Assembly: GCA_024404215.1 (NCBI GenBank)
Contig: JAKSQI010000029.1
Location: 1-13,302, forward strand
Reading direction: 5' to 3'
DNA length: 13,302 nt
Origin: Oscillospiraceae bacterium
GTDB taxonomy: Bacteria > Bacillota > Clostridia > Oscillospirales > Oscillospiraceae
Part shown: in pieces, positions 7,015-13,302 of the stretch
Layout: each line of letters starts with the position of its first letter
How positions within the stretch are numbered: position 1 is the first letter of the stretch
Program-made: the position numbers and the translations under genes
Notes under the pieces: model-generated
What the model was told of the DNA's origin: nothing
Database searches by the model: none
Seen by the model: only the letters and a program-made list of their open reading frames with translations

Positions 7015-8227
7015 GTCTATCCGTGGGGATTTCCCCATTCTTGGGCTGTCAGTTAACAGCCACCCACTGATTTATCTGGATAATGCAGCAACAACGCAAA
7101 TGCCGGAGCCGGTACTGGCGACCTACTGCGAACAGCATCGGCTTTATGAGGCCAATGTCCATCGGGGCATTCATCGGCTCAGCCAGCTGTCTACCAAACG
7201 AATGGAAGAGGCCAGAGTCAAGGTGCAGCGTTTCCTGAATGCCCGGTATCCGGAGGAAATCATCTTCACGTCCGGCACTACAGCGGGCATCAATTTGGTT
7301 GCGGAAAGCTTTGGCAGGGCGTTCTTGCATCCGGGGGACGAGATTATTGTTACCAATATGGAGCATCACTCCAATCTGGTTCCCTGGCAGGAGACCTGCC
7401 GCAGGCATGAAGCAGCTCTGAAAATATGGACCATGGAGGCAAACGGCAGTCTGGATGTGAATCGACTGGCAAGTATGCTGAGTTCAAAAACCAAAATGGT
7501 GGCTGTGTGTGGGGTTTCCAATGTAATCGGAGCTTTAAATCCTCTGGATGACATTGTAAAGCTGGCCCATGCGGCTGGGGCCTTTGTGCTGGTAGATGCC
7601 GCTCAAGCCATTCGGCATGGGCGAACCAATGTGCAGGAGCTATTTTGTGATTTTCTTGTTTTTTCCGGTCATAAGATTATGGGCCCTACTGGTACCGGTG
7701 TGCTCTATGGACGGCGGGACATACTGGAGAAGCTGCCTCCGGTAGTCTTTGGGGGCGGCATGGTCGACCGGGTAACCGAGACCTCTGCATCCTTTGAGAG
7801 CCTGCCTTTTAAGTTTGAGGCCGGCACGCCCAATATTGCCGGCATTATAGCTTTGGGTGAAGCTCTGGAGTATGTGCAGAGGCTGGGAATCGGTGCCTGT
7901 GAGCACGAACGCAATCTTATTCGCTATCTGGAGCAGGAGATGAGAGAGATTCCCGAGGTTGAGCTGGTGGGAAGTCCTCGTTTTCGGGTTGGTGTACTGA
8001 GCTTTAACCTGCAGGGCTTCTCTGCCTTTGATACGGCAGCACTGCTGGACAAGCTGGGTATAGCTGTCCGCAGCGGCCACCACTGTGCTCAGCCGGCCCT
8101 GCGCCATTTCGGGCTGGAAGGTGCGGTTCGGGTGTCCCCGGCCTTCTATAACACCCAGGAAGAAATGGAAGCCTTTTTGGACGGCCTTCGCCGGGTAATT
8201 CCTTTGCTGAAGGGGACGAAAACATGA
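7001..8227 (+). CDS. sufS: Cysteine desulfurase, SufS type (class II)
   Basis: This 408-aa PLP enzyme removes sulfur from cysteine to give alanine and an enzyme persulfide for Fe-S cluster assembly. Visible hallmarks are LDNAATTQ near the N-terminus, the PLP lysine in FSGHKIMGPTG (Lys225), and the persulfide cysteine in RSGHHCAQP (Cys362) on the short active-site loop typical of SufS rather than IscS/NifS. The length is normal for the family. The start at 7001 follows AGGAGAGGAAGG (6980-6991) and lies inside the 3' end of the regulator gene (14-nt overlap), implying translational coupling. sufE overlaps its stop by ATGA. sufB, sufC, sufD and sufU are not in the window. In an anaerobe the pair could support radical-SAM enzymes such as a GRE activase, but this link is inferred only. 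Confidence 0.95.
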   Translation: MFQPESIRGDFPILGLSVNSHPLIYLDNAATTQMPEPVLATYCEQHRLYEANVHRGIHRLSQLSTKRMEEARVKVQRFLNARYPEEIIFTSGTTAGINLVAESFGRAFLHPGDEIIVTNMEHHSNLVPWQETCRRHEAALKIWTMEANGSLDVNRLASMLSSKTKMVAVCGVSNVIGALNPLDDIVKLAHAAGAFVLVDAAQAIRHGRTNVQELFCDFLVFSGHKIMGPTGTGVLYGRRDILEKLPPVVFGGGMVDRVTETSASFESLPFKFEAGTPNIAGIIALGEALEYVQRLGIGACEHERNLIRYLEQEMREIPEVELVGSPRFRVGVLSFNLQGFSAFDTAALLDKLGIAVRSGHHCAQPALRHFGLEGAVRVSPAFYNTQEEMEAFLDGLRRVIPLLKGTKT

Positions 8228-8661
8228 CAGCTGTAGAAGAAATTCAGCGCCGGATTGTGGAGGAGTTTCTGGAAATCGGCGATGATTTTGACCAATATGC
8301 CTACCTGATAGAAATCAGCTGTAGCTTTAAGCCCATGAATCCGGAGGATAAATGGGAGAACCGTTTGGTTCAGGGCTGCCAAAGCCGTGTGTGGCTGAAA
8401 ACCTACGGGGATGCGGAAGGGCGCTTTTTCTTTGAGGCCGACAGCGATACGCTGATTGTCAAAGGGGTTCTGAGTCTGCTGCGGCAAATGTTCTGGGGCC
8501 AAAGGGCTGAGGAGGTGGCTGAGGCTCAGGTTACCTTTCTGCAGGAAACCGCCATTATGGAGACCTTTGAAAGTGACCGGCAGAAGGGACTGGGCTATGT
8601 TATCCGTTTTTTGCAGCAGAAAGCCCGGCTTTTGGCAGGGGACAAGGTTGATAACAGTTGA
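8224..8661 (+). CDS. sufE: SufE sulfur acceptor protein
   Basis: The 145-aa product matches SufE in length and layout. The sulfur-accepting cysteine is in VQGCQSRVW (Cys52, the counterpart of Cys51 in E. coli), and the helical C-terminal half (QKGLGYVIRFLQQKAR) is typical. SufE takes the persulfide sulfur from SufS and passes it to the SufBCD scaffold. The ATG at 8224 overlaps the sufS stop (ATGA), so the two are coupled in one operon. A SufE rather than a zinc-containing SufU is notable in a Gram-positive context. Its stop codon overlaps the -35 box of the glnA promoter. Confidence 0.95.
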   Translation: MTAVEEIQRRIVEEFLEIGDDFDQYAYLIEISCSFKPMNPEDKWENRLVQGCQSRVWLKTYGDAEGRFFFEADSDTLIVKGVLSLLRQMFWGQRAEEVAEAQVTFLQETAIMETFESDRQKGLGYVIRFLQQKARLLAGDKVDNS

Positions 8662-8687
8662 CAAAACAGGCCCTCCATTCTTATAAT
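8658..8687 (+). promoter_or_regulatory. Consensus sigma-A promoter of glnA
   Basis: TTGACA (8658-8663) and TATAAT (8682-8687) are both perfect hexamers separated by 18 bp. The -35 box overlaps the TGA of sufE (8659-8661). No GlnR/TnrA box (TGTNA-N7-TNACA) was found nearby. Confidence 0.9.
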
Positions 8688-8735
8688 AAAGGATACGATT
8701 TTACTGAAAAAAATCACCTTTAAGGGGGAGCTTGT

Positions 8736-10070
8736 ATGAGCAAGTTTACGAAGGAAGACATCATCCGCAAGGTTCAGGAAGACAATGTGGATTTCATCAG
8801 CATGCAGTTTACGGATATTTTTGGTCAGCCCAAGAATGTGGCCATTCCGGCTTCTCAGATTGAGAAGGCGGTTAACAACCAAATTGCTTTTGATGGTAGC
8901 TCCATTGAGGGCTTCAGCCGCATCCATGAATCCGACCAGTATCTGCATCCCGATCTGGACAGCTACACCTTGATGCCCTGGCGTACCCGTGAAAATCACA
9001 ACGTTGCTCGCTTGATTTGCGATGTTACTAACCCTGATGGCTCGGCCTTCTCCGGTGACCCCCGCGGTGCCTTGAAGCGGGTGCTGAAGCGGGCGGAGGA
9101 AATGGGCTATACCTTCAACGTTGGCCCCGAATGTGAGTTTTTCCTTTTTGAAACCGATGAAAAGGGGCGGCCCACTACCAACACCGGTGACGGCGCCGGC
9201 TACTTTGACCTGGGTCCTGTGGACCGGGGCATTGATACCCGTCGCGAAATCTGCCTGAATCTGGAGAAGATGGGCTTTGAAATCGAAGCCTCTCACCACG
9301 AGTGTGCTGCCGGCCAGCATGAGATTGACTTTAAGTATGCCGATGCGCTGAAGGCTGCCGATAACATTGTAACCTTCAAGCTGGCTGTTAAGACCATTGC
9401 TCACAAGGAAGGCCTTCATGCCACCTTTATGCCCAAGCCCATTTATGGCATTGCCGGTTCCGGCATGCACGTGAATATGTCTCTGTTCAAAAACGGCGAA
9501 AACGTTTTCTATGATGAGAATGGTGACCGCCGCCTGTCCAAGGAAGCCTACAGCTTCATTGCCGGTCTGCTGCACCATGTCAAGGGTATGACGGCTATTG
9601 CCAACCCCCTGATTAACTCTTACAAGCGTCTGGTTCCCGGTTATGAGGCACCTTGCTACTTGGCTTGGTCTGCTTCCAACCGCAGTGCCCTTATTCGTAT
9701 TCCTGCCGCCCGTGGCAAGGGAACCCGTGTTGAGCTGCGCAGTCCTGATCCTTCCTGCAACCCCTACCTGACTCTGGCTGTTTGCCTGGCCGCCGGGCTG
9801 GATGGTATTGAGAAGGGTATGGTTCCTCCGGCTGAGATTACCGAGAACATCTTTGAGATGGATTATGAGACCCGCAAGGCCAATGGCATTGATAACCTGC
9901 CCATTTCTCTGAATGAGGCTTTGAAGCTCATGCAGCAGGATGAGGTTGTGATGGATGCTCTGGGTGAGCATATCGTCAGCCAGTTTGTCAAGGGCAAGCA
10001 GGCCGAGTGCGACGAATACGGCACCCGGGTCAGCAGTTGGGAAATTGACAAGTACCTGATTAGCTACTAA
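8736..10070 (+). CDS. glnA: Glutamine synthetase, type I-alpha
   Basis: This 444-aa enzyme makes glutamine from glutamate, ammonia and ATP, the central step of nitrogen assimilation; the family forms dodecamers in the cytoplasm. Conserved segments visible are FDGSSIEGFSRIHESD (from ~52), the metal/ATP-site stretch GPECEFFLF, HECAAGQHEID, the GSGMHVNMSL histidine, the NSYKRLVPGYEAP loop with Glu304, and RIPAARGKGTRVELRSPDPSCNPYL. The short length and lack of the adenylylation-tyrosine segment mark the GSI-alpha form. Arg62 and Glu304 are at the same numbers as the feedback-inhibition residues of Bacillus GlnA, suggesting control by glutamine. The start follows AGGGGGAG (8723-8730). It has its own strong promoter and terminator, so it is a single-gene unit. 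No glnR neighbour is seen. Codon use is strongly biased. Confidence 0.98.
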   Translation: MSKFTKEDIIRKVQEDNVDFISMQFTDIFGQPKNVAIPASQIEKAVNNQIAFDGSSIEGFSRIHESDQYLHPDLDSYTLMPWRTRENHNVARLICDVTNPDGSAFSGDPRGALKRVLKRAEEMGYTFNVGPECEFFLFETDEKGRPTTNTGDGAGYFDLGPVDRGIDTRREICLNLEKMGFEIEASHHECAAGQHEIDFKYADALKAADNIVTFKLAVKTIAHKEGLHATFMPKPIYGIAGSGMHVNMSLFKNGENVFYDENGDRRLSKEAYSFIAGLLHHVKGMTAIANPLINSYKRLVPGYEAPCYLAWSASNRSALIRIPAARGKGTRVELRSPDPSCNPYLTLAVCLAAGLDGIEKGMVPPAEITENIFEMDYETRKANGIDNLPISLNEALKLMQQDEVVMDALGEHIVSQFVKGKQAECDEYGTRVSSWEIDKYLISY

Positions 10071-10085
10071 TATCGTTTTCTTTGA

Positions 10086-10117
10086 GGCCTGCCGCGAAAC
10101 TGCGGCAGGCCATTTTT
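10086..10117 (+). terminator. Rho-independent terminator of glnA
   Basis: A perfect 10-bp stem (10086-10095 with 10102-10111) with a GAAACT loop is followed by A and TTTTT (10113-10117). Confidence 0.93.
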
Positions 10118-10128
10118 GCAGAAAAGAG

Positions 10129-10162
10129 AAAAAATCCGCCTTTGCAATACAGCAAAGGCGGA
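10129..10162 (-). terminator. Rho-independent terminator of the flavoprotein gene
   Basis: A perfect 11-bp stem (10135-10145 with 10152-10162) has a 6-base loop. The adjoining AAAAAA (10129-10134) reads as six T on the minus strand. It lies 12 bases past the flavoprotein stop codon and sits back to back with the glnA terminator. Confidence 0.92.
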
Positions 10163-10174
10163 GGGGGAGCGGGG

Positions 10175-11779
10175 TTATCCGAGCTTTTCGGACAGACTGT
10201 CAGCAGCCTGCATGCCCCAGAGGACACAGCGGGCGTGGCTGTTGCCGTTCAGAATAACCGGGTAGTCGCTGCCATATAGGCCGCCGGCATTATTGCCTAC
10301 GGCATAGAGACCGGGGATGCCAAGGCCCATTTTGTTCAAGACTTGCATCCGGGTGTTGGTGTTCAGACCACCGGTTACAGCCAGCAGGGCCGGAGCCCAA
10401 CGGATGGCATAGAAGGGGGGCTCAGCAATTTCGGTCAGCAGCTCCGGGCGCTTTCCGTAATCATCGTCATGGCCCTTGCGATAAAGCTCGTTATAGCGGG
10501 CCACTGTAGCCTCCAAGGCCTCAGCCGGCACTCCCATTTTTTCTGCCAATTCGGCAATGGTGGAGCCGGCAAAGGCAATGCCTTTTTCCAGATAGGTGTT
10601 CAGGGTATGGTCAATCTGAGCATCTTCCGGAGTCCAGGGCTCACCGTAACGACGAGAGAAGGAGTCCCAGAACTGGCCGCCTCCCAAATCCACGGTGCGT
10701 TCCACGTCAGCTATCCAGCGGCTGTCAAACACAGTGAAGGCATATTCTCCCAGCGGCTGGTTAAGGCACTGAATGGATTTGGCCTGAACCCAGCTGTCTT
10801 CGTTCATGAAACGCTGCCCAAGACGGTTGACAAAGAGAAAAGCAAAGGTGTAGAGGCCTTCGCCTACCAAATGGACCATGGTTGACCAGGGGCCATCCTC
10901 CAGACTGCCGCCGGCCCAAAGGCCCATTTTGTGGCCGTCGCCGGTGTTGGCGTTGGGAGGAAATGCTGCGGTTCGTGCCGGCTTTAGTGCAAAGGGGGCA
11001 TAATAGGCCATCATTTTCTGGTTTTCGGTAATATCGCCGCAGGCTAGAACGACCCCACGGGAGGCACGGATGCGAATCCTACCGTCCTCGGCTTCGGCAA
11101 TGGCGCCTACGACCCGGTCTCCTTCCTTCTCCAAATAGTTCACCGGAGTGTGGAAGTGAAAAGTAACTCCGGCTTCCTCGGCCCGGGTTTTCAGGGCGGC
11201 ACAGACCAAAGCTGTTCCCCACTGGCGGAAGCGGCAACCTTCACCGGGGACGAACATATGGGTTCCGGCATATTCGGTATATTCAGGGCCCTTGTATTGG
11301 CCGCCGTACATGCCCGGGTAGATTTTCTCTTCGGCTAAGAAGTCAATCAGCCAGTCCATGGCATCGCCGCTTTTGTCTACAAAAAGCCGGACCAAATCCT
11401 CACGGCAACGGTTGCCGCAGAGGTGAATCCATTCCCGGGCGATACGGTCTTTATCCAAACTTATGCCCAACTCCCGCATGAGGCGAGAGTCGGTTGAACC
11501 AAACATGCCGCCCCGCCCTACATAGGTAGCCGTTTTTTCGCAGACAATAACCTTCAGCCCGTTTTGGGCGGCCCGCAGGGCGGTACAGAGGCCGGATAAG
11601 CCGGCACCGGCTACCAAAACATCGGTATCCAGACAGCGGACTATGGCGTCCTCGGATACGGCCTCCGGGGGTGTTAGCCAGTCCGGAACAATGTAGTCGG
11701 CATTTTTGATTTCTTCATCAATAAGCAGGGGGCGGTTGGTAACAAATTCCAAAGGGGGAATGCGTTTTTTCTCTTCCAT
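10175..11779 (-). CDS. FAD-dependent oxidoreductase, fumarate reductase/3-oxosteroid dehydrogenase-like (FAD_binding_2)
   Basis: The 534-aa product has a Rossmann FAD site near the N-terminus (GAGLSG, residues 58-63, with an acidic residue ending the second strand in VIVCEKT). It also has the C-terminal FAD-binding signature GIPGLYAVGNNAGGLYG (about 487-503). There is no Tat or Sec signal, no FMN-binding domain and no heme motif, so it is probably a soluble cytosolic enzyme. Where fumarate and urocanate reductases carry HTMGG and a GANRLGGNA arginine, this protein has AVTGG and SDYPVILNGNSHA, closer to ketosteroid dehydrogenase-like members. Fumarate reduction is therefore unlikely; a reductase or dehydrogenase acting on another enone or alkene is plausible, substrate unknown. 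The start at 11779 follows GGAGGGT (11784-11790). The gene is monocistronic and divergent from the phosphatase gene. Confidence 0.88.
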   Translation of the reverse strand: MEEKKRIPPLEFVTNRPLLIDEEIKNADYIVPDWLTPPEAVSEDAIVRCLDTDVLVAGAGLSGLCTALRAAQNGLKVIVCEKTATYVGRGGMFGSTDSRLMRELGISLDKDRIAREWIHLCGNRCREDLVRLFVDKSGDAMDWLIDFLAEEKIYPGMYGGQYKGPEYTEYAGTHMFVPGEGCRFRQWGTALVCAALKTRAEEAGVTFHFHTPVNYLEKEGDRVVGAIAEAEDGRIRIRASRGVVLACGDITENQKMMAYYAPFALKPARTAAFPPNANTGDGHKMGLWAGGSLEDGPWSTMVHLVGEGLYTFAFLFVNRLGQRFMNEDSWVQAKSIQCLNQPLGEYAFTVFDSRWIADVERTVDLGGGQFWDSFSRRYGEPWTPEDAQIDHTLNTYLEKGIAFAGSTIAELAEKMGVPAEALEATVARYNELYRKGHDDDYGKRPELLTEIAEPPFYAIRWAPALLAVTGGLNTNTRMQVLNKMGLGIPGLYAVGNNAGGLYGSDYPVILNGNSHARCVLWGMQAADSLSEKLG

Positions 11780-11811
11780 GGGTACCCTCCGTTACAGTAA
11801 AATTTCACATA

Positions 11812-11840
11812 ATTATAGCATGAAGGGGGGGCTTTGTCAC
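11812..11840 (-). promoter_or_regulatory. Promoter of the flavoprotein gene
   Basis: Read on the minus strand, GTGACA (11840-11835) and TATAAT (11817-11812) are 17 bp apart, with TGC directly before the -10 (extended -10). Confidence 0.75.
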
Positions 11841-11847
11841 GGCGAGA

Positions 11848-11877
11848 TTGCGCAAGGTGGCCTAAGTGTGCTATGAT
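11848..11877 (+). promoter_or_regulatory. Promoter of the PHP phosphatase gene
   Basis: TTGCGC (11848-11853) and TATGAT (11872-11877) are 18 bp apart, with TGC before the -10 (extended). The -35 is part of an 8-bp palindrome, TTGCGCAA (11848-11855). The -35 boxes of the two divergent promoters are only 7 bp apart. Confidence 0.65.
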
Positions 11878-11907
11878 AAGACATCCCATAAGCAAGGAGC
11901 ATACCCT

Positions 11908-12699
11908 ATGATTGACATGCATTGCCACATTTTGCCCGGCGTGGATGACGGCAGCCCGAATTTGGAAGAAACACTGGCCATGGCTGCCATGGCAGAGGCC
12001 TCCGGTGTTACGGATATTGTGGCAACACCCCATTTTCAATACAGCCTGGCTGAGGCGGAGGGTATAAAGGAAAAGCTGGCCAAGGTGAATGCGTTGACCC
12101 AGCAAGCCATTGCAAGAAAGGGCCTTAAGCTGCGCCTGCATACCGGTTCCGAGGTGCTTTGCTCCAAGGAAACACCGGAGCTCCTGCGGAGAGGCCTGCT
12201 TCCTACCATTGGAAATACCGACTATCTGCTGATTGAATTCCGCTTTCATACCCATTTGCGCGACATGGAGGACATGATAGAACGGCTGTCTGCTGAAGGA
12301 GCCAGGCTGATTATAGCCCACCCGGAACGCTATGTGGCCGTTCAGCACAACCGGGATGCTTTGGTACGCTGGTTTCACGAAGGCTACATTCTACAGGTGA
12401 ATAAGGGGAGTGTTTTGGGCTCTCTGGGCAATCATGCCCGTCAGACCTCCCGTTGGATTCTGGACCATGGGCTGGCACACATTGTTGCCAGCGATGCCCA
12501 TACGGCCCAGGTCCGCACGCCCAGGCTTACAGAACTCCGTGAGGCTTTGGAGCATTATTGGGATGAAGACTATGCCGAGGTCCTGTTGGAAATAAACCCA
12601 GCCCGCCTTTTGGCCGGGAAGGACGTCCTCTCTCCGGATGGGGAAGACGACGAAGAGGAGGACGAGCTTGACGAAGAGCTCAATTATGAAGAAGAATGA
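11908..12699 (+). CDS. PHP-domain tyrosine phosphatase-like protein (CpsB/CapC/YwqE family)
   Basis: The 263-aa product has the PHP metal-site motifs in order: MHCHILPGVDDGS at the N-terminus, ATPHFQY, GSEVLC, IAHPERY and SDAHT. These match the manganese-dependent phosphatases that dephosphorylate bacterial tyrosine kinases controlling capsule or exopolysaccharide synthesis. The start at 11908 follows AAGGAG (11894-11899); an in-frame ATG at 11866 is upstream of this site and inside the -10 region, so it is rejected. No partner kinase, Wzz protein or glycosyltransferase is visible, so the substrate may lie elsewhere or differ. The C-terminus ends in an unusual acidic tail: 14 of the last 19 residues (245-263) are Asp or Glu, beyond the catalytic domain. 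The gene stands alone between a divergent promoter and a shared terminator. Confidence 0.88.
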   Translation: MIDMHCHILPGVDDGSPNLEETLAMAAMAEASGVTDIVATPHFQYSLAEAEGIKEKLAKVNALTQQAIARKGLKLRLHTGSEVLCSKETPELLRRGLLPTIGNTDYLLIEFRFHTHLRDMEDMIERLSAEGARLIIAHPERYVAVQHNRDALVRWFHEGYILQVNKGSVLGSLGNHARQTSRWILDHGLAHIVASDAHTAQVRTPRLTELREALEHYWDEDYAEVLLEINPARLLAGKDVLSPDGEDDEEEDELDEELNYEEE

Positions 12700-12704
12700 A
12701 AAGA

Positions 12705-12740
12705 CCCCCTGCCGAGCACTGCAAATGGCTCGGCAGGGGG
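12705..12740. terminator. Probable bidirectional terminator between convergent genes
   Basis: A perfect 13-bp stem (12705-12717 with 12728-12740) closes a 10-base loop. The minus-strand exit reads TCTTTTC, a fair U-tract for the hydrolase gene; the plus-strand exit (TTCATAC) is weak. It begins 5 bases after the phosphatase stop and lies 16 bases beyond the hydrolase stop. Confidence 0.8.
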
Positions 12741-12756
12741 TTCATACTTGAAAGAA

Positions 12757-13302
12757 TCAGAACTGCCCCTTGTGAAGAAGGCGTTTCATTCCGTCGGACA
12801 TGGCTTGATGCTGGTGAATTGTCATGCTGCAATCCGGGGCAAGCATGTCAAAGCCATGATAGGCACCCGGGTAAACATGAAGGTCTACGGAGATTCCCTG
12901 CTGCAGCAGTCGGGTTGCATACAGAATGGACTCGTCCCGGAAGGGGTCCAGCTCACTGGTGAACATGACTGCCGGTGGCAGGGCAGCTACCATGGGCGCC
13001 AAGGCAGGGGAGGCGTAAGAATCCGGTTCCTGCCCTTGCAGGTACATGCTCCATGCCTCAATGTTCTGAGGACGGTTCCAGAGCAGAGCCAAGTCATCCA
13101 GCTCAAGGGAGGAACGGGTAATGTTGCGGCAATCCAGCATGGGGCTGCCTAAAAAGACACCGCAAAGCTTAGGGAAGCCTTTATCTCGGGCCATCAGGGT
13201 CATGGCTGCCGACAGATTGCCGCCGGCGCTTCCACCACCAACGCCGATTTTTTCCGGGTTAATGCCCAGTTCCTCTGCGTGCCTGGCCATGTGGCACAGA
13301 AC
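12757..13302 (-). CDS. Alpha/beta hydrolase, HSL/esterase family (partial, 5' end outside window)
   Basis: The last 181 codons are visible, and the frame stays open to the window edge. An internal ATG at 13290 is not the start, because the family's HGG oxyanion region should lie further upstream. The nucleophile elbow is VGGGSAGGN, a variant of the usual GDSAGG with Gly in place of Asp before the serine. The catalytic Asp is probably in TSELDPFRDE and the His in GAYHGFD, both in family order, followed by a typical C-terminal helix. It probably hydrolyses a small carboxylic ester or acylated compound in the cytoplasm; the substrate is unknown. It converges with the phosphatase gene and uses the terminator at 12705-12740. 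Confidence 0.88.
   Translation of the reverse strand, partial: VLCHMARHAEELGINPEKIGVGGGSAGGNLSAAMTLMARDKGFPKLCGVFLGSPMLDCRNITRSSLELDDLALLWNRPQNIEAWSMYLQGQEPDSYASPALAPMVAALPPAVMFTSELDPFRDESILYATRLLQQGISVDLHVYPGAYHGFDMLAPDCSMTIHQHQAMSDGMKRLLHKGQF

Noticed and set aside
8595..9971. 458-codon open frame on the minus strand opposite glnA
   Set aside because: Same cause as the GRE shadow: biased codon use in a conserved, highly expressed gene. No domain-like sequence.
12748..13152. 134-codon plus-strand open frame at the right end
   Set aside because: It is antisense to the alpha/beta hydrolase, which has clear catalytic motifs.

Overview
The window looks like chromosome from a strictly anaerobic Bacillota (Clostridia-like) bacterium of medium GC. 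The evidence is an oxygen-sensitive glycyl radical enzyme, strong AGGAGG-type ribosome binding sites, a short alpha-type glutamine synthetase without the adenylylation-loop extension, a YwqE/CpsB-type PHP phosphatase, and compact rho-independent terminators. The genus cannot be named from the sequence alone. No tRNA, rRNA, CRISPR array, insertion sequence or prophage gene was seen.

Left part (1-5223): a 66-aa protein of unknown function ends in a strong terminator. Next is a full-length glycyl radical enzyme (GRE) of the GCVEP dehydratase/lyase class, alone between two terminators, with no activating enzyme in the window. A 350-bp gap containing a possibly structured leader precedes a 523-aa L-fucose/L-arabinose isomerase-like protein. 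An uncharacterised 136-aa protein follows 8 bp later. Together these suggest an anaerobic catabolic locus for a sugar or polyol-like substrate. The substrate is not known, and this link is inference from position.

Middle (5224-10070): a long, nearly perfect hairpin sits just upstream of a candidate promoter for a PucR/CdaR-type regulator. The regulator gene overlaps sufS, and sufS overlaps sufE by ATGA, giving a pucR-sufS-sufE operon (cysteine desulfurase plus sulfur acceptor, without sufBCD). A consensus sigma-A promoter whose -35 box overlaps the sufE stop codon drives glnA. glnA ends in a terminator placed tail to tail with the terminator of the opposite-strand flavoprotein.

Right part (10071-13302): a cytosolic FAD_binding_2 flavoprotein on the minus strand and a PHP-family (CpsB/YwqE-like) phosphatase on the plus strand diverge from a 128-bp region with back-to-back promoters. 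The phosphatase has an unusual acidic C-terminal tail. It shares a probable bidirectional terminator with a convergent HSL-family alpha/beta hydrolase cut by the right edge of the window.

The region most worth following up is 396-5400: an apparently orphan GRE, a divergent FucI-like protein, an unknown small partner, a leader with competing pairings, and a regulator preceded by a large dyad.
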